A stretch of 12,567 nucleotides of DNA from an uncultured Solobacterium sp. (GTDB lineage Bacteria; Bacillota_I; Bacilli_A; Erysipelotrichales; Erysipelotrichaceae), in contig UQPV01000056.1 in the NCBI GenBank assembly GCA_900543035.1, positions 1-12,567 of the forward strand, written 5' to 3'. The position numbers and the translations under genes were made by a program. Positions 1 through 7,520 of the stretch are shown piece after piece (positions within the stretch are counted from its first letter, which is position 1; every line of letters begins with the position of its first letter). The notes beneath the pieces were generated by a model that searched no databases, was not told the DNA's origin, and saw nothing but the letters and a program-made list of their open reading frames with translations.

Positions 1-825
1 TTCCGACGGTCTACGGTGGCAATGCAGACTCTTTCCCCAAGTGGGGAGACGATTGCAACATCGGAAAACGCGGCGGATATCACACCGGTTATACTGGAAT
101 CCCTAAAGCAGAATCAGCATTTTTCTGTTACGGAAGATGTTATCATGCACCTGCATCAAATCCCGGGTGGGTATATGGTCTGGCAGACCGATCTCTCGCA
201 GATCAATCAGGCTTTACGGGAGCTTCAGAGACTGAATGCGGAACTGGAAGAAGAACAAGATCTGCTGGCGCAGGAAATCCGCGTTCAATCAGATGAGGCA
301 AGCATTCAGGCGCGCAATGGTATTTATGACAGCTTGTCCTCAGAGGTTGCCGGACAGCTTACCCTGCTGACAAAGCTTTTATCGAAGGAATCCCTTTCGT
401 CAGACGACTGGAATCACATCTGCCTCATCGGTACTTATATCAAACGATTCTGCAATCTGCAGCTTACTTATCAGGAAACACAAACGATACCGATGGGTGA
501 TTTGGCTCTCAGCTTACAGGACATGGCCAAATGTATGAAGAATATCGGCATCCGAACAAGCCTGGATTTTTGTCCCATATCGAATTTAGGACCATAGCTG
601 ATTCTTCTCATCACGAAAACTTTGGAAGAGATTTTAGAGGAGGCAGATTTCCGTCTGGTATCTACGGCAATTCAAATCGGCAGCACGGTTTCTTTTGAGA
701 TTACTGGTACAGCCTGCGAGTTTGTTTCCCATTCTTTAGAAGGCGGATATGGGCTTCAGGCAGAAAAAATCCAAGCAGGATATCGGCTTCTGCTCTTGCA
801 GGAGAGAGAGGTGGTGCAGTCATGA
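1..825 (+). pseudogene. Sensor of a two-component system, 5'-partial and broken by an in-frame TAG
   Basis: The reading frame is open at the left edge, so the N-terminal part (probably membrane segments) lies outside the window. It runs to TAG at 595-597 and then continues in the same frame, with no other stop, to TGA at 823-825. The visible part has a PAS-like stretch ending in a WQTDLSQIN-type motif, a coiled coil (about 220-300), and a segment RNGIYDSLSSEVAGQL where a kinase H-box would sit. That segment has no histidine, so this sensor probably could not autophosphorylate and may have worked with the kinase encoded next. The part after the TAG (LILLITKTLEEILEEAD onward) reads as the natural continuation into a degenerate ATPase-like domain. 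One base change such as GAG or CAG to TAG would explain the break. The downstream start overlaps the final stop (ATGA). The family assignment rests on resemblance to clostridial sensor/sensor/LuxR clusters. Confidence 0.72.
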
Positions 826-1853
826 AAAAGAATACATCAGCTAAAATGATTAAAAAAGCCATCGACTCTTACCCCGGCGGAATCTGCTTCTTCGCATTGG
901 ATGGGCGGGTCATTCTTGTTAATGAGAAGATGAATCAGCTGGCGCTGGAGCTGACCGGACATACAATTCTGAACGCAAAGGCGACGTGGGAGGAACTCAC
1001 AAACTTTGCCAATAACGGCAAGGCGGAAAAGTTGACCCAATCCTGGCTGCCGAAAGATACAGACAAAGCAAATGGAAGCCCCCGCCAACAGTTGTTCTTC
1101 CGATTCTCCAACAGCTCGGTCTGGCGTTTTGAACTGAGATTTCTTGATTCCAATACCGTTCAGGTTGAAGCGGCGGAAATTACCGAACTCTACCAGCTCA
1201 GCGAAGAACTGTACGAGAACACCATCCGACTGCGCCAGACGCAAAAGCGGCAGAAAGCCTTGCTGGACAGTATCGTGGAAGTCAATTTGAATAAAGAGAT
1301 TCTCGCCGCCAAAATGCATATCCATGATGAGCTGGGGCACTGTCTGCTGGCTACCACCAAAGCAATCACGGAAGACAGTTTGGCTGAGAATGCCGACGTA
1401 CTGCGGGAAAGCTGGAACAGTACTATTCGGGATTTTACCAATATCCCTACAGTGTGGACGGTTCCCGACTCCTCCCTACAGTCTGAACTGATGCAGGTGG
1501 CGGAGCTGATTGGATGTAAGGTTATATTCTTTGGGGAACAGCCAAAAAGTCGTAAGGCATTACAGCTTTTGTATGCCGCCATTCGGGAGGCGCTCACCAA
1601 TTCGGTACGCCATGTAAATGCTACGGAATTGATGGTAAAAATCGAGCAAGACGAGAAAAGTTATCACATAGAGATATCCGACAACGGTAGTGTGTCTGTT
1701 TCAAGCATTACAGAAGGCAACGGCCTTAGCGCATTGCGGCAACGATTAGAACAAGAGGGTGCCTCCTTAAAGGTGCTCTGCGACAATAGCGTTTCTCTTA
1801 TTATCGATATTCTCTTTGATTTGGATGAATCCCAGAAAGGAGGACGGAAATGA
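822..1853 (+). CDS. Sensor histidine kinase (HisKA_3-like/HATPase), cytoplasmic
   Basis: A 343-residue kinase that probably phosphorylates the LuxR-type regulator encoded next. Residues about 10-120 look like a small PAS-like sensing domain (IDSYPGGICFFALDGRVILVN). A coiled coil follows (about 125-160), then an H-box MHIHDELGHCLL with the likely phosphoacceptor His168. The ATPase domain has an N-box REALTNSVRHVNA (Asn260), a G1 box DNG (287-289) and a GNGL motif near 299-302. I see no membrane segment, so the signal probably comes from the cytoplasm or from the partner sensor upstream. The ATG overlaps the stop of the upstream sensor (ATGA) and its own stop overlaps the next start (ATGA), so the three genes should be translationally coupled. 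Kinase class is confident; the signal is unknown. Confidence 0.88.
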   Translation: MKKNTSAKMIKKAIDSYPGGICFFALDGRVILVNEKMNQLALELTGHTILNAKATWEELTNFANNGKAEKLTQSWLPKDTDKANGSPRQQLFFRFSNSSVWRFELRFLDSNTVQVEAAEITELYQLSEELYENTIRLRQTQKRQKALLDSIVEVNLNKEILAAKMHIHDELGHCLLATTKAITEDSLAENADVLRESWNSTIRDFTNIPTVWTVPDSSLQSELMQVAELIGCKVIFFGEQPKSRKALQLLYAAIREALTNSVRHVNATELMVKIEQDEKSYHIEISDNGSVSVSSITEGNGLSALRQRLEQEGASLKVLCDNSVSLIIDILFDLDESQKGGRK

Positions 1854-2473
1854 TACAGGTTTTAGTAGTAGAAGATTCCAGGATTACACGGGACGCAATT
1901 GAGAGCCAGATTGCCAAATCAGAAAAATATGTCCTGTACGCCTCCATAGAAAATGCGGCGAATGCAGAAATAGCCTGTCTTCGCGGGCGTGTCGATTTGA
2001 TTCTAATGGATGTCTGTACGGCTGAGGAAGAATCCGGCTTGAAAGCTGCGGCAAAGATTAAACAGTATAATCCAAAAATCAAGATTATTATTATGACCTC
2101 CATGCCGGAGCATTCTTTTATTCAAAAGGCGAAAGCATGTGGATGTAACGGCTTTTGGTATAAGGAATATGGCAGCACTGCCTTGATAGAAGTTTGCGAC
2201 TGGGTGATGAACGGCGAATATGTTTATCCCGAGGACACACCGATGATTCGCATTGGATATAGTAACAGCGCTGAGTTTACCAGTCGGGAATTTGATATTA
2301 TTCGTGAACTTACAAAAGGCAAGAAATACGAAGAAATTGCGGCTGATCTTGGCATTACATTAAATACGGTCAAGTACCATATCAAGAATATCTTGCAGAA
2401 AACAGGCTACCAGAACACTTTACAGCTAGTGGCCGAGGTGGTAGAAAAGCGATTGATTCTGCCGAAATATTAA
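1850..2473 (+). CDS. LuxR/NarL-family response regulator
   Basis: A 207-residue DNA-binding response regulator. The receiver domain (about 1-125) has the acidic pair Glu8/Asp9, the phosphorylation site Asp54 in DLILMDV, Thr83 in IIIMTSM and Lys105 in FWYKE, so it looks functional. The C-terminal GerE-type helix-turn-helix (about 143-200) begins FTSREFDIIRELTKG and includes the recognition stretch LGITLNTVKYHIKNIL. Its start overlaps the kinase stop, and AAAGGAGG lies just upstream of the ATG. The kinase next to it is the obvious phosphodonor. Target genes are not evident in the window; the small downstream gene is one candidate. Confidence 0.92.
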   Translation: MIQVLVVEDSRITRDAIESQIAKSEKYVLYASIENAANAEIACLRGRVDLILMDVCTAEEESGLKAAAKIKQYNPKIKIIIMTSMPEHSFIQKAKACGCNGFWYKEYGSTALIEVCDWVMNGEYVYPEDTPMIRIGYSNSAEFTSREFDIIRELTKGKKYEEIAADLGITLNTVKYHIKNILQKTGYQNTLQLVAEVVEKRLILPKY

Positions 2474-2544
2474 TTAAGAGTCCACTGGACTTCCTATAAA
2501 ATATGCCGTAAGCTATACTTCTAAAAAGGAAAGGTGGGTTCATT

Positions 2545-2946
2545 ATGATTTGTACTTACGAGGAATATTTGAAACAGCCAAAAGCAATTTCATTTGAAAA
2601 AATGCAGATGATTCATGCGGAAATGCTTGCTGAGATTGGCGCAGACACGGAAGCGCTAGAGCTATATGACGAGTTAATGAAGATTGCAACTCGCTATGCT
2701 GCAATCCGGGCAAATTGGCCATTGCTTAGCCGCGAGGAGAAAAACGAGCATGACTCCGGCAGGACTTCCTGTCACAACTCGGTGATAACGCATTTTAATA
2801 TGTTGGCACGTTATTTAAAACAACAAGGCAAAACCGCCGCATGGCGTAACGAGCTTGGCTACGAAGAAGATGATCCGTATAACCGCAAAGCCATCGGAGA
2901 CTTCGCCTGCTATTTGGCTTTCGTGAATGGAGCTAATGCAAGATAA
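2545..2946 (+). CDS. Small uncharacterised protein (133 aa)
   Basis: I do not recognise a function. The product is soluble and acidic, with no signal peptide or membrane segment, and is probably all-helical. It contains a conserved-looking stretch SREEKNEHDSGRTSCHNSVI followed by a long helix (FNMLARYLKQQGK) and an EEDDPYNRKAIGDFACYL segment. It resembles small proteins carried on clostridial mobile elements, but I cannot name a family with confidence. The start is supported by a purine-rich site (GGAAAGGTGGG, about 2527-2537) upstream of ATG 2545. A possible promoter with -10 TATACT (2514-2519) and a poor -35 (TTCCTA, 2491-2496) lies in the 71-bp gap after the response regulator, so it may be transcribed separately or read through. 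A terminator follows directly. Confidence 0.7.
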   Translation: MICTYEEYLKQPKAISFEKMQMIHAEMLAEIGADTEALELYDELMKIATRYAAIRANWPLLSREEKNEHDSGRTSCHNSVITHFNMLARYLKQQGKTAAWRNELGYEEDDPYNRKAIGDFACYLAFVNGANAR

Positions 2947-2947
2947 T

Positions 2948-3045
2948 TTTTAGACCGTCGAGTTAAACTCGGCGGTTTTTACTCGCATGAACACTTCACG
3001 GCTCAATTCTGTTGCAGATTGATTTTTAGAAGTGCCGGTCTAAAA
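2948..3045. repeat. Perfect 10-bp inverted repeat around a 98-bp segment
   Basis: TTTTAGACCG at 2948-2957 and its exact complement CGGTCTAAAA at 3036-3045 face each other. The left arm overlaps the terminator stem. The right arm contains the TAG that ends the broken methyltransferase frame. This is where the plus-strand cluster meets the truncated mod gene, so it may mark a recombination joint or the end of a small element. With 10-bp arms, chance cannot be excluded. Confidence 0.5.
2955..2980 (+). terminator. Rho-independent terminator after the two-component cluster
   Basis: An 8-bp stem (CCGTCGAG with CTCGGCGG, one G-T pair) with loop TTAAA is followed by five T residues. It sits 8 bases after the stop of the small gene and should end plus-strand transcription of the cluster. 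Confidence 0.85.
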
Positions 3046-4034
3046 GTATAAAAACATTGAACTCATGCTTTTAATCAATTCTTTGAAGCCTTTATTATGA
3101 ATATATTCTTTATTGAACTTCATTTGAGTATTATCTCTAGAATAAAATAAGATTGTATCGTGATTACGTATCCAGTTCTTGTCTGCCGTTTTATATCCAG
3201 AAAGCCATCCGATGCGCCAAATTATTTCGCGCTGAAAGTTTTTTTCTCAAATACTTCATCCATTAAGATTTTGAGATAATGAATTTGATGATAGTCAGCC
3301 TGAATATATATAGCCCCATCCCTAGCTAATAATTCTTTTGCCACCTCGAGCCTATTTTTCATGAAGGTGAGCCAAGTGGATCGTTTAAAAGTATCATTAT
3401 ACCCAAACGTATCTGTCCCAGTATTATATGGCGGGTCAATGTAGATAAGCTTCACTTTTTCAGCAAAGCGTTTCTTGAGAGAATGAAGGACTACGAGGTT
3501 ATTACCTTCTATAACTAGATTATCATCTGGTTTTAGCTCATCTAATTCATGCTCGCCGTCTTTGTCGTAGCGTTTCCAGTTAGTAAAAACTTTTTCGTCA
3601 AGAATGGTGGTTATTTGATCCGGAGCGAGAACTTCATTAAAGAAAACTTCATCGCGCTTTTGATCCTCCTTAGTCTGACCACCTTCAAGAACGCAATCTT
3701 TATATGGCCAGTTTAGCACGACCAGGTTATTGTCGGATATAAAATTCTCACCGGAAGATAAGCCAATTTTCGTAGAGAACTGCGTGTATGAATCCGGCAA
3801 GAATTCTTTTTGTGAAATAAACTGAAGGAATATATCTTTCTTAAAAATAACGCCAACCTCCGTCTCTACAAAAAAGAGTTGCTTGATGGCATTGTCACTT
3901 AACAATAAGTTAAGCAATCCGGCGTCATATTTTCTTGCCAGTTCGGCAAGCATATTTTTATTCAACTTCTCGTCAATTACAAATTCGCTATTGCTTTTTA
4001 ATAGCCCAGCTAATCTAGCATAGTATTTTTGCAT
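3040..4034 (-). pseudogene. mod: Type III restriction-modification DNA methyltransferase (Mod), frameshifted and 3'-truncated
   Basis: This encodes the N-terminal half of a type III N6-adenine methyltransferase. The first 264 codons read normally and include the helical N-terminus and the catalytic DPPY motif (residues 200-203, in KLIYIDPPYNTGTDTFGYND). The frame breaks in a run of seven A residues (plus-strand T at 3239-3245) and then ends at 3222. Adding one A gives EKKNFQREIIWRIGWLSGYK and continues for about 65 more family-like residues to TAG at 3042-3040. The restored product is about 331 residues, whereas family members are usually around 600 or more. The C-terminal half, including the AdoMet-binding FxGxG motif of this circularly ordered class, is absent and no res gene is present, so it should be inactive. 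GGAG lies 7 bases upstream of the start, and the 162-bp gap before it (4035-4196) holds only A+T-rich promoter-like sequence. Confidence 0.88.
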
Positions 4035-4196
4035 TTTTGCTCCATGTTACTCTATGTATAGATTAGCATATCTTTGAAAAATACCATAGATAACCTATTC
4101 CGCTATCACGGTGACGGTCCCAACACAGTCCGAAGAACAGAGCCCAATTGTTTTTAATTGAAGATAATACTGATGCAGTTTATGGCGTGCATAGAG

Positions 4197-4649
4197 TTAA
4201 TAGTCCCATCTAGTACGCATCTTAACCCCAGCTTTCTTAAGCCTGCGACTGACAGCATTATCTGACATATGGTATTTTTCTGCGATTTGTTTAGTCGTCC
4301 ATCCGGATTCGTAGAGTACTATGGCTTCATTTATATCTATCTTTTCAATTTTTACTTCGATATCGTGAAGCTTTAGTTGATGACTGATGGTGCTACGGTG
4401 GCAATTATATTGCTTGGCCAGTTCATAAGTAGAAGCACCGGATTGATAGGCAGCGATGATTCCTTCAATTTCTTTTTTCGAGAATTCATGTTTTTGTTGC
4501 TGCTTGATAGTTTTTACGATAGAATTAGGGTCATAAGACAAATCTGTGATAGTTGGATCAACTGGTTGTTTTACAGGGGTAGAATTGGACTTATTGACAT
4601 TATCCAGAATTATACGATAATTCTTCGAGTTAATTTCCGATAGTCCCAC
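4197..4649 (-). CDS. Double helix-turn-helix protein, possibly a recombinase C-terminal remnant
   Basis: A 150-residue reading frame with two resolvase-type helix-turn-helix units. Unit 1 spans about 57-98 (IAAYQSGASTYELAKQYNCH, then RSTISHQLK). Unit 2 spans about 105-145 (VLYESGWTTKQIAEKYHMSD, then NAVSRRLKKAGVKMR). Paired units like these occur in DNA-binding tails of serine recombinases and in small regulators on integrative elements, so it may be the C-terminal leftover of a recombinase. The only plausible start is GTG at 4649, with no convincing ribosome binding site; the frame stays open back to about 4679. The gene end abuts the switch to G+C-rich host sequence, so the 5' end may have been lost at the junction. 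A plus-strand promoter for the next gene seems to lie inside its N-terminal codons. Confidence 0.6.
   Translation of the reverse strand: MGLSEINSKNYRIILDNVNKSNSTPVKQPVDPTITDLSYDPNSIVKTIKQQQKHEFSKKEIEGIIAAYQSGASTYELAKQYNCHRSTISHQLKLHDIEVKIEKIDINEAIVLYESGWTTKQIAEKYHMSDNAVSRRLKKAGVKMRTRWDY
4594..4621 (+). promoter_or_regulatory. Candidate sigma-70 promoter for the short uvrA
   Basis: A perfect -35 TTGACA (4594-4599), a 16-bp spacer and a -10 GATAAT (4616-4621, five of six). Transcription would start near 4628 and give a leader of about 78 bases before the uvrA start. It lies within the N-terminal codons of the minus-strand HTH gene, and chance similarity in A+T-rich DNA is possible. Confidence 0.42.
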
Positions 4650-4661
4650 CAGAATGAGGAG

Positions 4662-4685
4662 AAAGCCCTTGCGGCTTTTTTATTT
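4662..4685 (+). terminator. Terminator-like hairpin directly before the uvrA ribosome binding site
   Basis: A 6-bp stem AAAGCC/GGCTTT with loop CTTGC is followed by a T-rich run (4676-4685). It ends only 7 bases before the GGGAGG site of the short uvrA. It is either the relic terminator of a plus-strand host gene displaced by the element on the left, or an attenuator in the uvrA leader. Confidence 0.6.
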
Positions 4686-4705
4686 TAGGAAAGGGAGGAT
4701 GTGGC

Positions 4706-7174
4706 ATGATCGACAGCATCAAGGTCCGCGGGGCCCGTGTGCACAACCTGAAGGCGGTAGATGTGGATATCCCGCTGAATCAGATCGTCGGCATCGCCGG
4801 GGTATCCGGCTCTGGAAAATCATCGCTGGCGCTCGGCGTGCTGTATGCGGAGGGCTCCCGGCGTTATCTCGAGGCGCTGTCTACCTATACCCGGCGCAGG
4901 ATGACGCAGGAGAGCAAGGCACAGGTGGATGAAGTGCTGCATGTGCCGGCGGCGCTCGCGCTGCATCAGCGCCCCGGCATACCCGGCATCCGAAGCACGT
5001 TCGGCACCGGGACTGAGCTGCTCAGCAGCCTGCGGCTGATGTTTTCCCGCCTGGCGTCGCATTGCTGCCCCAACGGGCATAGGCATGCGCCTTCACTGGA
5101 TGTGGCTGCCGGCCGTGAGCTTGTCTGTCCGACGTGTCACGAGCGCTTTTATGCGCCGTCCGCGGAGGAGCTGGCCTTCAACAGCCAGGGAGCTTGTCCG
5201 GAATGCGAGGGAACAGGGATGCGGTGGACGGTAGACCGCGATACGCTGATCCCAGATCCGACGCTGACCATCGAGGAAGGCGCGGTCGCGCCCTGGAATT
5301 CGCTGATGTGGTCGCTCATGGTCGATGTATGCCGTGCCATGGGCGTCCGAACCGATGTGCCTTTCTACATGCTGAGCGAGGAGGAAAAGCAGATCGTCTA
5401 TGACGGACCGGCAGAAAAGCGGCATATCTTCTATCGGTCGAAGAATACTCAGCAGGCGGGCGAGCTGGATTTCACCTATTTCAGTGCGGTCCGCACGGTG
5501 GAGAATGCGCTGGCCAAGGTGAAGGATGAGAAGGGCATGAAGCGGGTCGAGAAATTTCTGAAACGTGAGGTCTGTCCGGCCTGCGGCGGGACACGCCTGT
5601 CGCAGCGGGCACGGTCGGCACACATAGACGGCCGTTCGCTGGCGGATGTCTGCCAGATGCCGCTTTCGGCGCTGGATGAGTGGGTGCGCATGGTTCCTGC
5701 GCATCTGCCGGAAGATATGCGGCCGATGGCAGAGCGCATCTGTGAATCTTTTCTGAGCGCTTCCGCCCGTCTGCTCGAACTGGGGCTAGGCTATCTGTCG
5801 CTGGACCGCGCAGCTTCCACGCTGTCCACCGGAGAGCGGCAGCGCATGCAGCTGGCCCGCGCGCTGCGCAACCGCACCACCGGCGTGCTGTATGTGCTGG
5901 ATGAGCCTTCCATCGGCCTTCATCCATCTAATCTATCCGGGCTGATCAACGTCATGCATGATCTGGTCAAAGATGGCAACTCCGTCGTGCTGGTCGACCA
6001 TGATACACAGGTGCTGCGCACGGCAGACTGGATCGTGGAGATGGGGCCAGGAGCGGGATCGCGGGGCGGACAGCTGATCGCGCAGGGCACGCCTGCATCA
6101 TTGGCTGAGGATCCCCATTCGCTGATCGGTCCGTTTCTTTGCGATCGAAAGATATTGCCTGTGCGCGAAGAGGAGGATCTGTTCGCGCAGGGGACGATCC
6201 GGATGCGCACCGGCGCCATCCATACGGTCCGCCCGTTGGAAGTCACCATTCCTAAAGGACGGCTGACGGCGGTGAGCGGCGTCTCTGGTTCGGGGAAGAC
6301 GACGATGGTCCTGGAAAGCCTCGTGCCTGGCCTGGAAGCAGCGATCCATGGCAGGGTGCTGCCGCCGCATGTGAGATCGATCGACGCTCCGGGCATCGCG
6401 CAGGTCAAGCTGATCGATGCTGCGCCGATCGGCGTCAATGTGCGCTCCACCGTGGCGACCTATGCCGGCGTGCACGATGAGCTCAGAAAGCTGTTTGCGA
6501 AAAGCAGCGAGGCCAAGGCGCGCGGTCTGAAGGCCAAAGATTTTTCGTATAATACCGGCAGCCTGCGCTGTCCTCACTGCGATGGCACCGGGATCATCAG
6601 CCTCGATGTGCAGTTCCTCCCGGACGTGAAGATCACTTGCCCCAGCTGTCATGGCTCCAGATATGCGCGGGAAGCGGATGAGATCCATATGGTCACGCCG
6701 ACAGGCAGGACGCTGAGCCTGCCGCAGCTGATGGCGATGGATGTGCAGGATGCGCTGGAAGCCTGCCAAGGGCTGAAGACGATCTGCCAGCGGCTGCAGG
6801 TGCTGAAGGATCTGGGGCTTGGTTATCTGACGCTCGCCGAGGAGACGCCGGGACTATCCGGCGGTGAGGCACAGCGGCTGAAGCTGGCCAGCGAGATGGG
6901 CCGCACTCAGTCTGATGCATTGTTTGTCTTTGACGAACCGACGATCGGCCTGCATCCGCTGGATGTCCGCACGCTGCTTGACGTCTTCCGCACGCTCGTG
7001 GACAATGGAGCGAGCGTCGTGGTCATCGAGCATGACCTGGATGTGCTGCGCAATGCGGATCATATCATCGATATGGGGCCGAAAGGCGGCGCAGAGGGCG
7101 GAAGGATCGTCGCCTGCGGCACACCTGCCCAGATCCGCTCTGCGGCAGACAGCGAGACCGGAAGATACTTGTAA
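4706..7174 (+). CDS. UvrA-like ABC ATPase, short form lacking the UvrB-binding domain
   Basis: An 822-residue DNA-binding ATPase of the UvrA family with both ABC modules. Module 1 has Walker A GVSGSGKSS (32-40), signature LSTGERQR (373-380) and Walker B VLYVLDEPS (394-402). Module 2 has Walker A GVSGSGKTT (525-533), signature LSGGEAQR (717-724) and Walker B LFVFDEP (739-745). Zinc-binding cysteine pairs are at 141/144 with 164/167, at 290/293, and at 622/625 with 645/648. Canonical UvrA is about 940 residues; here the UvrB-binding segment between Walker A1 and the first zinc module is missing. Such short UvrAs (including DrrC of the daunorubicin producer) are linked to tolerance of DNA-binding drugs rather than classical excision repair, so a drug- or damage-sensing role is inferred. 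GGGAGG lies 7 bases before the ATG. It is probably the first gene of an operon with the next two. Confidence 0.93.
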   Translation: MIDSIKVRGARVHNLKAVDVDIPLNQIVGIAGVSGSGKSSLALGVLYAEGSRRYLEALSTYTRRRMTQESKAQVDEVLHVPAALALHQRPGIPGIRSTFGTGTELLSSLRLMFSRLASHCCPNGHRHAPSLDVAAGRELVCPTCHERFYAPSAEELAFNSQGACPECEGTGMRWTVDRDTLIPDPTLTIEEGAVAPWNSLMWSLMVDVCRAMGVRTDVPFYMLSEEEKQIVYDGPAEKRHIFYRSKNTQQAGELDFTYFSAVRTVENALAKVKDEKGMKRVEKFLKREVCPACGGTRLSQRARSAHIDGRSLADVCQMPLSALDEWVRMVPAHLPEDMRPMAERICESFLSASARLLELGLGYLSLDRAASTLSTGERQRMQLARALRNRTTGVLYVLDEPSIGLHPSNLSGLINVMHDLVKDGNSVVLVDHDTQVLRTADWIVEMGPGAGSRGGQLIAQGTPASLAEDPHSLIGPFLCDRKILPVREEEDLFAQGTIRMRTGAIHTVRPLEVTIPKGRLTAVSGVSGSGKTTMVLESLVPGLEAAIHGRVLPPHVRSIDAPGIAQVKLIDAAPIGVNVRSTVATYAGVHDELRKLFAKSSEAKARGLKAKDFSYNTGSLRCPHCDGTGIISLDVQFLPDVKITCPSCHGSRYAREADEIHMVTPTGRTLSLPQLMAMDVQDALEACQGLKTICQRLQVLKDLGLGYLTLAEETPGLSGGEAQRLKLASEMGRTQSDALFVFDEPTIGLHPLDVRTLLDVFRTLVDNGASVVVIEHDLDVLRNADHIIDMGPKGGAEGGRIVACGTPAQIRSAADSETGRYL

Positions 7175-7228
7175 GTGCTGAACACATGATCGAGAATATG
7201 AATATGGTAAGAAAGAAAGGGGAATCTT

Positions 7229-7513
7229 ATGGGACAAGCAAATAACGGAAAAGCAACGGCATCACTGGTGCTGGGGATCATCTCCATCGTCTGTGTGACG
7301 GGAACATTTTACACTAGCTGGATCGGTTTGATCCTGGGCATCCTGGCCATCATCCTGGGCAACAAGGCGAGGAAGGAGACGCCGGGCGGCATCGCGACGG
7401 CCGGCTTTGTCTGCGGGATCGTCGGCACGGCGCTGTGCGCGCTGTTCTTTGCGGGCTGCATGTGCGTGGCAGGTCTGCTCGGACAGGCGGTGACCTACTG
7501 GCATACGATGTGA
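7229..7513 (+). CDS. DUF4190-like small membrane protein
   Basis: A 94-residue protein with two hydrophobic hairpin segments, about 10-46 (SLVLGIISIVCV, then WIGLILGILAIILG) and about 57-88 (TAGFVCGIVGTALCALFF). They are separated by a charged turn NKARKETPGG. The start GKATASLVLGIISI and the motif ARKETPGGIATAGFVCG match the DUF4190 pattern of small Bacillota membrane proteins with no known function. AAAGGGGA (about 7216-7222) supports ATG 7229. The gene lies 54 bp after uvrA with no terminator between and 7 bp before the Lgt-like gene, so the three are probably co-transcribed. Confidence 0.85.
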   Translation: MGQANNGKATASLVLGIISIVCVTGTFYTSWIGLILGILAIILGNKARKETPGGIATAGFVCGIVGTALCALFFAGCMCVAGLLGQAVTYWHTM

Positions 7514-7520
7514 GCTGACG

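Noticed and set aside
595..597. Recoding of TAG as an amino acid (pyrrolysine or suppression).
   Set aside because: No pyl genes or recoding structure are visible, and other genes here use TAG as a normal stop (for example the lone regulator at 9738-9740).
3040..4034. A functional phase-variable methyltransferase.
   Set aside because: Even with the A-run repaired the protein ends near residue 331 without the AdoMet-binding half, so slippage alone cannot restore activity.
4086..4159. A short plus-strand frame ending VTVPTQSEEQSPIVFN between mod and the HTH gene, possibly a gene fragment.
   Set aside because: It is only about two dozen codons after a stop, has no start signal and I cannot match it to a family.
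4654..4932. A reading frame beginning MRRKPLRLFYFRKG upstream of and overlapping uvrA, possibly a leader peptide.
   Set aside because: It has no ribosome binding site, does not stop before the uvrA start and continues as a low-complexity shadow frame inside uvrA.
4820..7237. Several long minus-strand reading frames opposite uvrA.
   Set aside because: They are rich in Arg, Pro, Ala and His as expected for shadows of a G+C-rich gene, and none shows domains or start signals.
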